Counted from the stretch's first letter, positions 31,263 to 40,134 are shown. The stretch is DNA of 64,000 nucleotides from Streptomyces sp. NBC_01689 (GCF_036250675.1 NZ_CP109592.1:6510001-6574000), one strand, 5' to 3'. Notes: generated by a model not told the origin, from the sequence alone. Translations and numbers: made by a program.

Positions 31263-32315
31263 TCAACGTCCTTGCAACGCCTTCACGTTGTCCCCGAACG
31301 TCCAGTTCTTCGAGCCGTCCCAGTTGACCGACCACGTCATCAGACCCTTGAGCGAGGTCCCGTAGTGGCGCCACGCCTGGGAGACGAGGCTCGGTGACAT
31401 GTAGCCGCCGCCCGCCCCGGACTGGGCCGGCAGGCCGGGAACCTGCTTGTCGTAGGGCACCTTGACGGTGGTGCCCTGGACGACCAGTCCCTTGTTCAGG
31501 CAGTCCGTCTGCGCGACGAAGCCCTGGACGGTGCCCGCGGAGTACGAGTCGCCGGAGCAGCCGTACATGCTGCCGTTGTAGTACTGCATGTTCAGCCACC
31601 ACAGCCGGCCGTTGTCCGCGTACTTCTTCACGATCGGCAGATACGCGCCCCAGATCGAGCCGTACGTGATGCTGCCGCCGGTGACGTAGGCCGTCTCCGG
31701 CGCCATCGTCAGGCCGAAGTTCGACGGCATACGGGCCAGCACGCCGTCGATGATGCGGATCAGGTTGGCCTGGGAGGCGGAGAGCTGCCCGATGTTCCCG
31801 CTGCCGACCAGACCGGTCTCGATGTCGATGTCGATCCCGTCGAAGTTGTACTTCTGCAGGATGGGCACGATCGTCGACACGAACCGGTCCGCGACCGCGG
31901 AGGAGCTGAGGTCGATCCCGGCCGCCGCCCCGCCGATGGACAGCAGGAGCGTCTGGCCGGCCGCCTTCGCCGCGCACATCTCCGTGGGCGTCGCGACCTT
32001 CACGCCCGCGTCCATCCCGTTCTCCCACAGGGCGGTGCCGTCGGAGCGGATGACGGGGAAGGCCGCGTCGAGCACGTTGTAACCGTGGGCGGCGATACGG
32101 GAGTCGGTGATCGGGGTCCAGCCGAAGGGCGGGTGGACGCCGTTGGCGGAGCCGTCCCAGTTCTCCCAGTAGCCCTGGAGGACCTTGCCGGCGGGGCGGG
32201 ACTTCACGGCGCAGGTGTCGGCCGCGGAGGCGGTGGGGGCGGCGGCGACCGAGAGCGGGGCGAGGACGGCGGCCGCCAGCGCGACGGCGAGCAGGCGCAA
32301 CTTCCGGCGGATCAT
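31263..32315 (-). CDS. Secreted GH18 chitinase (ChiJ-like)
   Basis: A 350-residue single-domain chitinase. The signal peptide (residues 1 to about 31, ending PTASA) is followed by the GH18 barrel with QGYWENWDG near the start, LLLSIGGAAAG and the catalytic FDGIDIDIETG (D-x-x-D-x-D-x-E, general acid Glu last), then LTMAPE, WWLNMQYYNG and GLMTWSVNWDG. No carbohydrate-binding module is attached. Position next to glyS suggests the S. coelicolor ChiJ orthologue, but that is from memory. The promoter contains two copies of the 12-bp chi repeat, pointing to induction by chitin oligomers and DasR control. Confidence 0.92.
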   Translation of the reverse strand: MIRRKLRLLAVALAAAVLAPLSVAAAPTASAADTCAVKSRPAGKVLQGYWENWDGSANGVHPPFGWTPITDSRIAAHGYNVLDAAFPVIRSDGTALWENGMDAGVKVATPTEMCAAKAAGQTLLLSIGGAAAGIDLSSSAVADRFVSTIVPILQKYNFDGIDIDIETGLVGSGNIGQLSASQANLIRIIDGVLARMPSNFGLTMAPETAYVTGGSITYGSIWGAYLPIVKKYADNGRLWWLNMQYYNGSMYGCSGDSYSAGTVQGFVAQTDCLNKGLVVQGTTVKVPYDKQVPGLPAQSGAGGGYMSPSLVSQAWRHYGTSLKGLMTWSVNWDGSKNWTFGDNVKALQGR

Positions 32316-32372
32316 GCGGGGCCTCCTGGAGTGGGGGACGCGGAGGGGCGTGTCGCATGCATGACAGTGCGG

Positions 32373-32384
32373 CGGTCCAGACCT
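32373..32384. promoter_or_regulatory. chi promoter repeat / DasR-type site, copy 1
   Basis: CGGTCCAGACCT, 11 of 12 matches to the chi promoter repeat TGGTCCAGACCT known from Streptomyces chitinase genes (DasR-responsive elements have the same core). It lies 58 bp upstream of the chitinase start, just downstream of a TTGACG -35-like hexamer on the minus strand. Confidence 0.65.
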
Positions 32385-32393
32385 GTCGTCAAT

Positions 32394-32405
32394 AGGTCTG
32401 GACCA
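32394..32405. promoter_or_regulatory. chi promoter repeat / DasR-type site, copy 2
   Basis: Read on the minus strand this is TGGTCCAGACCT, a perfect chi promoter repeat. The two copies are inverted relative to each other and flank the TTGACG hexamer (minus strand, 32391-32386), so bound protein would cover the -35 region on both sides. Confidence 0.7.
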
Positions 32406-32432
32406 AATTGACCGAGGGGTGACGCGTAACAG

Positions 32433-32470
32433 ATGACAGCTGACAGATATTGAAATCTGTCAGCTGTCAT
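32433..32470. promoter_or_regulatory. Large operator palindrome ahead of the aldo/keto reductase gene
   Basis: A perfect 16-bp inverted repeat, ATGACAGCTGACAGAT and ATCTGTCAGCTGTCAT, around ATTGAA. Each arm itself contains two TGACAG copies 7 bp apart, so the site offers four half-sites. It lies 57 bp upstream of the reductase ATG. The TetR gene that follows the reductase is the obvious candidate to bind it. Confidence 0.7.
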
Positions 32471-32527
32471 GCCAAGCTGAATACGGGTCGCCCGCACGGC
32501 ACCCACCCCCCAACCCAAGGAACCTTC

Positions 32528-33532
32528 ATGCGCACCCGCCCCCTCGGAACGAACGGCCCCCAGGTCTCCGCTCTCGGCCTCGGCTGCATGGGCATGTCCG
32601 CGCTGTACGGCGACGCGGACCGCGCCGAGTCCGTCGCGACCGTCCACGCCGCGCTCGAATCCGGCGTGACCCTGCTGGACACCGGCGACTTCTACGCCAT
32701 GGGCCACAACGAGATGCTCATCGGCGAAGCCCTGCGGACCGCCCCCGCGTCCCTGCGCGCACAGGCCCTGACCAGCGTCAAGTTCGGCGCGCTGCGCGAC
32801 CCGGACGGCGGCTGGGTCGGCTACGACGGCCGCCCCGCCGCGGTGAAGAACTTCGCCGCGTACTCCCTCCAGCGTCTCGGTGTGGACCACATCGACGTCT
32901 ATCGGATCGCCCGCGCCGACCCGGCCGTACCGATCGAGGAGACGGTCGGCGCGATCGCCGAACTGGTCGAGAAGGGCCACGTCCGGCACATCGGCCTCAG
33001 CGAGGTCGGCGCCGACACCATCCGCCGGGCCGCCGCCACCGCGCCCATCAGCGACCTGCAGATCGAGTACTCGCTCCTCTCCCGGGGCATCGAGGACGAG
33101 GTGCTGCCGACCACCCGCGAGCTGGGCATCTCGGTCACCGCGTACGGCGTGCTCTCCCGCGGGCTGATCTCCGGGCACTTCACCGCCGACCGGCAGCTGG
33201 CCGCGAACGACTTCCGCGCCATGAGCCCCCGCTTCCAGGGCGACAACCTGCGGCACAACCTCACTCTCGTCGAGGCGCTGCGCAAGGTCGCCGAGCAGAA
33301 GGGCGTCTCCGTCGCCCAGATCGCCATCGCCTGGGTGCTCTCGCGCGGCGAGGACATCGTTCCGCTGGTCGGTGCCCGTACCCGGCAGCGGCTGACGGAG
33401 GCGCTGGGCGCGCTCGACGTCACCCTCGACGCCGGGGACCTCGCCGCCATCGAGGAGGCCGTGCCGGACGGCGCCGCCGCGGGCGACCGCTACCCGCGGG
33501 CACAGATGGGCCACCTCGGCACGGACCGCTGA
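32528..33532 (+). CDS. Aldo/keto reductase
   Basis: A 334-residue NADPH-dependent AKR (AKR13-like). The N-terminal PLGTNGPQVSALGLGCMGMS and LLDTGDFYAMGHNE give the catalytic Asp (DTGDFY) and Tyr (FYAMGHNE). In most relatives the catalytic Lys lies in the KFG segment, here TSVKFG. The usual histidine in the substrate site (DLYYLHR type) is replaced: this protein reads DVYRIARADP, as in the AKR13 group. ATG 32528 follows AAGGAACC. It heads an operon with a TetR regulator behind a large palindrome and probably detoxifies a carbonyl compound. Confidence 0.9.
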   Translation: MRTRPLGTNGPQVSALGLGCMGMSALYGDADRAESVATVHAALESGVTLLDTGDFYAMGHNEMLIGEALRTAPASLRAQALTSVKFGALRDPDGGWVGYDGRPAAVKNFAAYSLQRLGVDHIDVYRIARADPAVPIEETVGAIAELVEKGHVRHIGLSEVGADTIRRAAATAPISDLQIEYSLLSRGIEDEVLPTTRELGISVTAYGVLSRGLISGHFTADRQLAANDFRAMSPRFQGDNLRHNLTLVEALRKVAEQKGVSVAQIAIAWVLSRGEDIVPLVGARTRQRLTEALGALDVTLDAGDLAAIEEAVPDGAAAGDRYPRAQMGHLGTDR

Positions 33533-33558
33533 CGGAACCGCCGGGTACGGTCGTCGTC

Positions 33559-34158
33559 ATGGCACCACCGACCAGCGAGACACTGACCGCCGAGCGCATC
33601 CTCGAAGTGACCGAGGAGGTGCTGCGCCGCCACGGACCGGCCAAGGCCACCGTGGTGGACGTGGCCCGCGCGCTCGGCGTCAGCCACGGCAGCGTCTACC
33701 GCCACTTCCGCACCAAGGCGGCGCTTCGCGAGGCGGTCACCAAACGCTGGCTGGACCGCACCTCGCAGACGCTGGCCCGGATCGCCGGGACGACGGACGA
33801 GACGGCTCCCGAGGCCCTCAGGCAGTGGTTCGGCGCCCTGTTCGCCGCCAAGCGGCACAAGGCGGGCGACGACCCCGAACTGTTCGCCACGTACTCGGTG
33901 CTCCTCGCCGACGCCAGCAGGGTGGTGGAGGAACACGTGCGCGAGCTCGTCGGCCAGCTGACGGACATCGTCGGCCGGGGAGTACGCGAAGGAGACTTCG
34001 CGGCGGTGGACGGCGACGCCGCCGCGACGGCCCGCGCGCTCTTCGACGCCACGAATCGCTTCCACGACCCGGCATACGCCCGCGAATGGGAACAGCCGGG
34101 CATCCAGGACGAGTTCACCGCGGTCGTCGACCTCGTCCTGCGTGGCCTGCGCCCCTGA
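33559..34158 (+). CDS. TetR-family transcriptional regulator
   Basis: A 199-residue TetR repressor: N-terminal helix-turn-helix at about residues 12-58 (TAERILEVTEEVLRRHG, then VVDVARALGVSHGSVYRHFRTKAAL, landmarks LGVSHGSVYRHF) and a variable ligand domain. It starts 26 bp after the reductase stop on the same strand, so the two are co-transcribed, and it most likely represses the operon through the palindrome at 32433-32470. The ligand is unknown. Confidence 0.92.
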   Translation: MAPPTSETLTAERILEVTEEVLRRHGPAKATVVDVARALGVSHGSVYRHFRTKAALREAVTKRWLDRTSQTLARIAGTTDETAPEALRQWFGALFAAKRHKAGDDPELFATYSVLLADASRVVEEHVRELVGQLTDIVGRGVREGDFAAVDGDAAATARALFDATNRFHDPAYAREWEQPGIQDEFTAVVDLVLRGLRP

Positions 34159-34181
34159 CCGGCGGACCCGGCGGAGGGCGC

Positions 34182-34388
34182 TCAGCCCTCCGTCGGATCC
34201 ACGGTCGCCTGGTGCGCCTCGGCGAGATGCTCCTCCGCCTTCAGCCACGGCAGGAACTGCGCGCTCTTGCGCCAGCCGCAGGTGCCGCACCTGATCGTGC
34301 GCTGCACCCCCGTCCGCTGGACATGGACGACGTGCTCGCGGCCGTGCTGGTCCCAGCGGCTCACCTTGCTCGTGTTGATCTGCAGCAT
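34182..34388 (-). CDS. Small zinc-finger-like protein
   Basis: A 68-residue protein with one C-x2-C pair (RCGTCGWRK) and a following H-x4-H (EEHLAEAHQ), which together could form a C2H2 zinc site. The N-terminal half, MLQINTSKVSRWDQHGREH, is a beta-hairpin-like strand pair. AGGAGGT lies 3 nt before ATG 34388, one of the best ribosome sites in the window. It is convergent with the TetR gene. No known function; small zinc-ribbon proteins of this type are common in Streptomyces. Confidence 0.72.
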   Translation of the reverse strand: MLQINTSKVSRWDQHGREHVVHVQRTGVQRTIRCGTCGWRKSAQFLPWLKAEEHLAEAHQATVDPTEG

Positions 34389-34708
34389 GACACCTCCTGG
34401 TGCTCTCGCTCCGCGTGCCCGACAAGGCCTGTGCAGGAAGGAGTGTGCAGCATGGAGAAGATCAACGGGGGCTCTTCGGTCACGAGTTGACCGGCCGGGC
34501 CGGGTGGGCGTCGGCCCGGACTCCGCCGCGTGGCGGCCGAATCCGCCGCCGTCCCGCGGGATCCCGGGCACGCGTTCCGCCTGGTCGCCCGCTGAACATC
34601 CGTACCGGACGGGGGTGTTACGGCACCGCCCGCTCCGGTCGTGCCGGACCGGAACGGCCCGGGCCGGTCCCGGACCGCTCCTCGCCCGCCTGCCCGCGCG
34701 GCGGCCCG
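34389..34708. other. 320-bp gap without a recognised gene
   Basis: This stretch lies between the start of the small zinc protein and the stop of the MFS gene, both on the minus strand. The sequence is GC-rich with inverted runs such as GACCGGCCGGGCC near 34489, but no frame has a ribosome site together with the expected codon bias. It presumably holds the promoter of the zinc protein and the end of the MFS transcript. Confidence 0.4.
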
Positions 34709-36139
34709 TCAGCCGACCGTGCGCGGGAGCCGCAGGCTCAGCGCTGTCGTCAGGACCACGCCCGCCAGCTGGACCAGGAGCGTCGTCACCAGGGCGTCCC
34801 GCATGCCGTGGCCCGGGACGAGGGACAGGAACAGGGTGCCCAGGGTGGCGACGCCGACGGCGAGCGCCGACTGCTGGGTGGTCGCCATCACACCACTGCC
34901 GACACCGGCCCGCGCGGCCGGTACCTCGGAGAGGACGATCCGGATGAGCACCGGCAGCTGGAGCGCCTGTCCCGCACCGGCGACGGCCGCGCCCGGGAGC
35001 AGCTCCCACACGCCGAGGTCCGGCCAGGACCGCCACGCGGTCAGCGCGATGAGGGCCACACCCACCGCCTGGATCAGCCCGCCGGCCGTGACGACCCGGG
35101 TGCCGTACCGGGCGATCAGCCGCGGTCCGCACAGGGAGGTGACGAAGAACACCACGGCCATCGGGGCGAGCGCCAGTCCGGCCGCGACCGGACCGAGGCC
35201 CGCGCCCTGCTGCAGCGCCACCGCGATCACGAACATGAAGCCGCTGAAACCGATCGAGAACGGCACGATCATGATCAGGCCCCGGCGCAGTGAGGTCAGC
35301 GCGAACAGGCTCGGCGGCACCAGGGGAGTGCGGCCGGCCCGGTCCTCCCGGCGCTCGACGGCGTAGAACGCGGCCGCCACCAGCGGGAACAGGGCCAGCG
35401 ACAGCCACGTCCACAACGGCCAGCCCGCCGCGCGGCCCTCGGTCAGCGGGGCCAGCAGCGTCAGCAGCGACAGCGCGAGCAGGACGGTGCCGGGGGCGTC
35501 GATCGGCTCCGGGTGCTGCGAGCGGGTCTCGGGCACCGCACGCCCGGCCAGGAACAGACCGAGGAGCACGACGGGGACGTTCACGAGGAACACCGCGCGC
35601 CATCCGGTGCCCGCGATGTCCGCGGCGACCAGGAGGCCGCCGAGTATCTGCCCGGCCACCATGGAGAGCCCGGCCGTCGCGCCGTACAGCCCCATGGCCT
35701 TGGCGCGGCGGGTTCCCGCGGTCGCCGCCTGGATGGTGGCGAGCACCTGCGGCAGCATGGCGGCGGACGCCGCGCCCTGGGCCACGCGGGCCGCGACCAG
35801 CGTCCAGGCGCTGGGCGCGAGTCCGCACGCCAGCGAGGTCAGACCGAACGCGGCCATCCCCCCGAGGAAGAGCTGCCGCCGCCCGAAGAGGTCGCCGAGC
35901 CGGCCGCCCAGGACGAGCAGGACGGCGTACGAGACCCCGTACCCGGCGACGACGAGTTCGAGGACGGCCTCGCTCGCGTGCAGGTCCCGGCCGATGGTCG
36001 GGAGGGCCACGTTGACGATGAAGAAGTCGATGAGCGGAAGAGCCGCGCCGAGCAGCACGGTGAAGAGCCCGAGGCCACCGAGGACGGGTGGCGCGGACGG
36101 TGATCGGACGGGTGTGGTCAGGGTTCCGGTTTCGGTCAC
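34709..36139 (-). CDS. MFS drug-efflux-type transporter (DHA2 family)
   Basis: A 476-residue, 14-helix major facilitator. Motif C-like ALPLIDFFIVNVALPTIGRDL in helix 1, the motif A loop GGRLGDLFGRRQLFLGG (landmark GRLGDLFGRR) and TWRAVFLVNVP-type region GTGWRAVFLVNVP are typical of proton-coupled multidrug exporters of the EmrB/QacA class. It is divergent from an MmyB-like regulator across a 100-bp region with two inverted repeats, so it is probably controlled by that regulator. Substrate unknown. Confidence 0.9.
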   Translation of the reverse strand: MTETGTLTTPVRSPSAPPVLGGLGLFTVLLGAALPLIDFFIVNVALPTIGRDLHASEAVLELVVAGYGVSYAVLLVLGGRLGDLFGRRQLFLGGMAAFGLTSLACGLAPSAWTLVAARVAQGAASAAMLPQVLATIQAATAGTRRAKAMGLYGATAGLSMVAGQILGGLLVAADIAGTGWRAVFLVNVPVVLLGLFLAGRAVPETRSQHPEPIDAPGTVLLALSLLTLLAPLTEGRAAGWPLWTWLSLALFPLVAAAFYAVERREDRAGRTPLVPPSLFALTSLRRGLIMIVPFSIGFSGFMFVIAVALQQGAGLGPVAAGLALAPMAVVFFVTSLCGPRLIARYGTRVVTAGGLIQAVGVALIALTAWRSWPDLGVWELLPGAAVAGAGQALQLPVLIRIVLSEVPAARAGVGSGVMATTQQSALAVGVATLGTLFLSLVPGHGMRDALVTTLLVQLAGVVLTTALSLRLPRTVG

Positions 36140-36166
36140 GTAAAGAGCTTCGTCCCACCCTCAGGC

Positions 36167-36204
36167 TGGTACCAGAGTGTCCTTATCCTGGTAGCGGCAC
36201 TACC
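36167..36204. promoter_or_regulatory. Paired inverted repeats between the MFS and MmyB-like genes
   Basis: CTGGTACCAG (36167-36176) is a perfect 10-bp palindrome. GGTAG-n5-CTACC (36190-36204) shares the same CTGGTA core. Both lie in the 100-bp divergent spacer, 27 and 50 bp from the two start codons, and are the likely operators for the helix-turn-helix regulator. Confidence 0.55.
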
Positions 36205-36239
36205 TGGAAACAGGTTCCGGCGGACGGCAGTCTGGAGAC

Positions 36240-37184
36240 ATGACGACGATGGTGCGCGAGACGACCACCACCCCCGGCCCGGCCGCCGCCGCGGTCCCCA
36301 GCGGCAGCGCGATCCGGCGCCACGAACTCGCCGCCTTCCTGCGCAACCGGCGCGAACGCATCCCGCCCGAACAGGTCGGACTGCCCCGCGGCCGCCGCCG
36401 GCGCACCCCGGGCCTGCGCCGCGAGGAGGTCGCCCAGCTCTCGGCCGTCGGCGTCACCTGGTACACCTGGCTCGAACAGGCCCGCGACATCCAGGTCTCC
36501 GAACAGGTCCTCGACGCGCTGGCCCGCACCCTGCTCCTGGACTCCAGCGAGCGCGCCCACCTCTTCCAGCTGGCCGGCGCCGTCGACCCCACGCCCGCCG
36601 CGCGGTGCCAGACCATCACCCCGGCGCTGCGCCACATGCTGACCCAGCTGGAGCCGGTCCCGGCCTGCATCCAGAACAGCCGGTACGACATCCTGGCGTA
36701 CAACCGCACGTACGCCCGCCTGATGATGAGGGACCTGGACACGGTGGCGCCCGAGGACCGCAACTGCATGGTCCTCGTCTACACCCACGAGGAGTGGCGC
36801 AGGTCGATCGTGCTCCTCGACGAGACCATGCGCATGATGGCCGCCAAACTGCGCGCCTCGATGGCCGGACATCTCGGCGAGCCCGCCTGGAAGATGCTGG
36901 TCAAGCGCTTGCGTACGGAGTCCGCCGAGTTCCGCGAGATCTGGGAGCGGTACGAGGTGTTCGGCGGCACCCGCAGCAAGACGAAGCAGTTCGTGAACCC
37001 GTACGTCGGGCTCCTCACCCTCGACCACACCGATCTGTGGCTCGCCCCCGACATGGGCGCCCGGATGGTGACGTACGCCCCCACGGACGAGGCGAGCCGA
37101 GTGGGGCTGGAGAGGTTGCACGAGGTGGCGCGCGCAGCGGAGAACGAGGAGCCCCGGGGAGTGCCGGCCCGCGGGGCCCGCTAG
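36240..37184 (+). CDS. MmyB-like XRE-family regulator
   Basis: A 314-residue regulator. The N-terminal XRE helix-turn-helix contains RHELAAFLRNRRERI, the conserved GRRRRTPGLRREEVAQLSAVGVTWYTWLEQ region (landmark TPGLRREEVAQL) and ALARTLLLDSSERAHLFQLAG. The C-terminal part is the MmyB-like ligand domain with the NSRYDILAYNRTYA and NPYVGLLTLDHTDLWL (landmark LTLDHTDLWLAP) signatures; relatives may bind a fatty acid-like ligand. It probably regulates the divergent MFS exporter. ATG 36240 has GGAGAC immediately upstream. Confidence 0.92.
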   Translation: MTTMVRETTTTPGPAAAAVPSGSAIRRHELAAFLRNRRERIPPEQVGLPRGRRRRTPGLRREEVAQLSAVGVTWYTWLEQARDIQVSEQVLDALARTLLLDSSERAHLFQLAGAVDPTPAARCQTITPALRHMLTQLEPVPACIQNSRYDILAYNRTYARLMMRDLDTVAPEDRNCMVLVYTHEEWRRSIVLLDETMRMMAAKLRASMAGHLGEPAWKMLVKRLRTESAEFREIWERYEVFGGTRSKTKQFVNPYVGLLTLDHTDLWLAPDMGARMVTYAPTDEASRVGLERLHEVARAAENEEPRGVPARGAR

Positions 37185-37278
37185 GAGGGGCCGTAGCGCG
37201 GCGCCGCGGGGGCGGTCCGTGCGGGCCGCCCCGCCACCACCACCGCCCCGCCACCACCACCGGCCCGCACCACCCCTG

Positions 37279-38751
37279 CTACGCGGCCGGCGCGTCCTGG
37301 GACCGGGCGGCGCCCACCGGCTGAGGTGTCTCCGCCTCCGCGGGCGCCAGCTCGCGGGCCGTGCGCTCCGCGGTGCCGCGGGCCCAGCGTCCGCTCGTCA
37401 GGGCGCCGAGCACGAGGACGGCGAGGCCGCAGCCGGTGAGGATCCACCAGCCGGGACGGGCGGCCGAGACGAACGTCTCCCGGTACGCCGAGGCGTGGAT
37501 GCCGGAGGCGAGGACCGCGCCGATCACCGCGACGCCCAGGGTGCCGCCGATCTGGCGGCTGGTCGAGGCGACGGCCGCGGCGACCCCGGCCTGCGCGCGG
37601 GGCATCCCGGAGACGGCGGTGTTGGTGATGGGCGCGTTGACGAAGCCGAAGCCCAGGCCGAACAGGACGTAGCCGATCACGAGCGTGACGTTCGACGTCT
37701 CCGCCTCGAACGCGGCGAACAGCAGCCCGCTCGCGGTGGTCGCGACCCCCGCGATCAGCAGGGACAGACGCGGCCCCCGGCTGCCGACCAGCCGTCCGGA
37801 CAGCGGGGCGCACACGAAGCACATCGCCGCCATGGGCAGCATCCACAGGCCCGCGTGCAGCGCGTCCAGGCCGCGGACGTTCTGCAGATAGAGCGTGGAC
37901 AGGAACAGGAAGCCGCTGAGCGCCGCGAACGCGCTGACGGCGATGACGGTGGCCCCGCTGAACGGTGCCGACCGGAAGAAACGGAGGTCGATGAGGGGTT
38001 CGGCGCGCCGGGGCTCGTACCACAGCAGACCGAGCAGGGCGGCGACGGCGATCGCCCCGTAGACGGTGGTCCGGGCGACGGTGGAGTCGGGTGCCTCGAT
38101 GATCGCGTACGTGAGCGAGCCGAGCAGCGCGATGACGAGGAACTGGCCGACCGGGTCGGGGCGGCGGGCCTTGGGTGCGCGGGACTCCGGGACGTAGCGC
38201 CAGGTGAGCAGGAAGGCGGCGAGGCCCACCGGGAGGTTGATCCAGAAGATCGAGCGCCAGCCGACCGAGTCCACCAGGAGGCCGCCGACCAGCGGGCCCG
38301 CGGCCATCGATATGCCGACGACACCGCCCCAGGCCCCGATCGCGCGGGCGCGTTCACGCGGGTCGGTGAACGTGTTCGTGATGATCGACATCGCCACCGG
38401 GTTCAGCATCGAACCGCCCACCGCCTGCACCATGCGGAAGGCGACCAGGGATTCGAGGTTCGGGGCGAGGGAGCACAGCACCGAGCCGACGGTGAAGATC
38501 ACCAGGCCCGCCTTGAAGATCCGGCGGCGGCCGATGCGGTCGGCGGTCGAACCCGCGAGCATCAGCAGCGACGCGAGGACCAGCGTGTACGCGTCGATCG
38601 TCCACTGGAGGCCGGCGACGCTCGCGTGCAGTTCCTTCTGCATCGAGGGCAGGGCGACGTTCAGGACCGTGTTGTCCAGGCTCACGATCAGCAGGCTCAT
38701 GCAGCAGATCGCGAGCACCAGGAGACGGTGGCGTGGGGTGAGCTCGGGCAT
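37279..38751 (-). CDS. MFS drug-efflux-type transporter (DHA2/EmrB-QacA)
   Basis: A second 14-helix exporter of 490 residues. It carries the helix 1 LDNTVLNVALPSMQKEL motif, the motif A loop GSTADRIGRRRIFKAG and the antiporter motif C region GAWGGVVGISMAAGPLVGGLLVD (landmark GISMAAGPLVGG). It shares family and orientation with the exporter at 34709 but not close sequence, so it is not a recent duplicate. No regulator is adjacent. Its upstream region (38752-38800) includes GTTAGTTAGACGC on the minus strand, relatively AT-rich and probably the promoter. Confidence 0.9.
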   Translation of the reverse strand: MPELTPRHRLLVLAICCMSLLIVSLDNTVLNVALPSMQKELHASVAGLQWTIDAYTLVLASLLMLAGSTADRIGRRRIFKAGLVIFTVGSVLCSLAPNLESLVAFRMVQAVGGSMLNPVAMSIITNTFTDPRERARAIGAWGGVVGISMAAGPLVGGLLVDSVGWRSIFWINLPVGLAAFLLTWRYVPESRAPKARRPDPVGQFLVIALLGSLTYAIIEAPDSTVARTTVYGAIAVAALLGLLWYEPRRAEPLIDLRFFRSAPFSGATVIAVSAFAALSGFLFLSTLYLQNVRGLDALHAGLWMLPMAAMCFVCAPLSGRLVGSRGPRLSLLIAGVATTASGLLFAAFEAETSNVTLVIGYVLFGLGFGFVNAPITNTAVSGMPRAQAGVAAAVASTSRQIGGTLGVAVIGAVLASGIHASAYRETFVSAARPGWWILTGCGLAVLVLGALTSGRWARGTAERTARELAPAEAETPQPVGAARSQDAPAA

Positions 38752-38982
38752 TCCACCAGCCTACGCCCGCTTCGATAGTGCGTCTAACTAATGACCCCTA
38801 CAGGGTTCGGTGCCGACGGTCACGGCCCGCCGCCTCGCCCCCCGGGCGCCCCTTCACGGACTCTCCCGTCGCACCCGCTCCCGGGGCCCCGCGCACCCGC
38901 TCCCCGGCCCCCTCGCCCCCGCCCGCCGGGCCGGTCGCCGGCCCCTGTCACGGCACCCGCTCCGGTACGCGACAATGGGGGA

Positions 38983-40134
38983 ATGTCCACGACCGTCCTC
39001 GCCCCCGCCACCCCGCTGTCGATCGGCCCCCACACCGTTCAGCCGCCCGTCGTCCTGGCACCCATGGCCGGGATCACGAACGCGCCCTTCCGCACCCTGT
39101 GCAGGGAGTTCAGCGGCGGCAAGGGTCTGTTCGTCAGCGAGATGATCACCACGCGGGCGCTGGTCGAGCGCAACGAGAAGACCATGCAGCTGATCCGCTT
39201 CGACGCGACCGAGCAGCCCCGCTCGATCCAGCTGTACGGCGTGGACCCGGCGACCGTCGGCAAGGCCGTCCGCATGATCGCGGACGAGGGCCTCGCCGAC
39301 CACATCGACCTGAACTTCGGCTGCCCGGTGCCCAAGGTGACGCGCAAGGGCGGCGGCTCCGCCCTCCCGTACAAGCGCAACCTGCTGCGGGCGATCCTGC
39401 GGGAGGCCGTGAGCGGCGCCGGGGACCTGCCCGTCACCATGAAGATGCGCAAGGGCATCGACGACGACCACATCACCTTCCTGGACGCCGGCCGGATCGC
39501 CGTCGAGGAGGGCGTCACGGCCATCGCGCTGCACGGCCGCACCGCCGCCCAGCACTACGGCGGCACGGCGGACTGGGACGCCATCGCGCGCCTCAAGGAG
39601 CACGTCCCGGAGATCCCCGTCCTCGGCAACGGCGACATCTGGTCGGCCGAGGACGCGCTGCGGATGGTCCGCGAGACGGGCTGCGACGGCGTCGTGGTCG
39701 GGCGCGGCTGTCTCGGCCGGCCGTGGCTGTTCGGCGACCTGGTGGCGGCCTTCGAGGGACGCGAGGAGTACGCCCGCCCGGCACTCCGCGAGGTCGCGGC
39801 CGTCATGGTCCGGCACGCCACCCTGCTCGGCGAGTGGATCGGCGACGAGGCCCGCGGCGTCATCGACTTCCGCAAGCACGTGGCCTGGTACCTCAAGGGC
39901 TTCGCGGTCGGCTCCGAGATGCGCAAGCGCCTCGCCGTCACGTCGTCCCTGGCCGAACTCTCCGACGGACTCGCCGAGCTGGACCTCGACCAGCCGTGGC
40001 CGGCCGGCGCCGACGGCCCCCGGGGCCGCACCTCCGGCAACAACCGGGTTGTCCTCCCGGACGGCTGGCTGAAGGACCCCTACGACTGCGCCGGCATTGG
40101 CGAGGACGCCGAACTGGACACGTCCGGAGGCTGA
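38983..40134 (+). CDS. dusB: tRNA-dihydrouridine synthase (DusB)
   Basis: FMN enzyme that reduces specific uridines of tRNA to dihydrouridine. The 383-residue protein has the N-terminal VVLAPMAGITNAPFR, the catalytic-cysteine region LNFGCPVPKVTRKGGGSAL (landmark FGCPVP), the substrate His motif LHGRTAAQHY and the FMN phosphate loop VLGNGDIWSAEDA and VVVGRGCLGRPW. ATG 38983 follows GGGGGA; the frame is open upstream but without codon bias. It stands alone, with a GTG-started hypothetical gene 66 bp downstream. Confidence 0.95.
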   Translation: MSTTVLAPATPLSIGPHTVQPPVVLAPMAGITNAPFRTLCREFSGGKGLFVSEMITTRALVERNEKTMQLIRFDATEQPRSIQLYGVDPATVGKAVRMIADEGLADHIDLNFGCPVPKVTRKGGGSALPYKRNLLRAILREAVSGAGDLPVTMKMRKGIDDDHITFLDAGRIAVEEGVTAIALHGRTAAQHYGGTADWDAIARLKEHVPEIPVLGNGDIWSAEDALRMVRETGCDGVVVGRGCLGRPWLFGDLVAAFEGREEYARPALREVAAVMVRHATLLGEWIGDEARGVIDFRKHVAWYLKGFAVGSEMRKRLAVTSSLAELSDGLAELDLDQPWPAGADGPRGRTSGNNRVVLPDGWLKDPYDCAGIGEDAELDTSGG

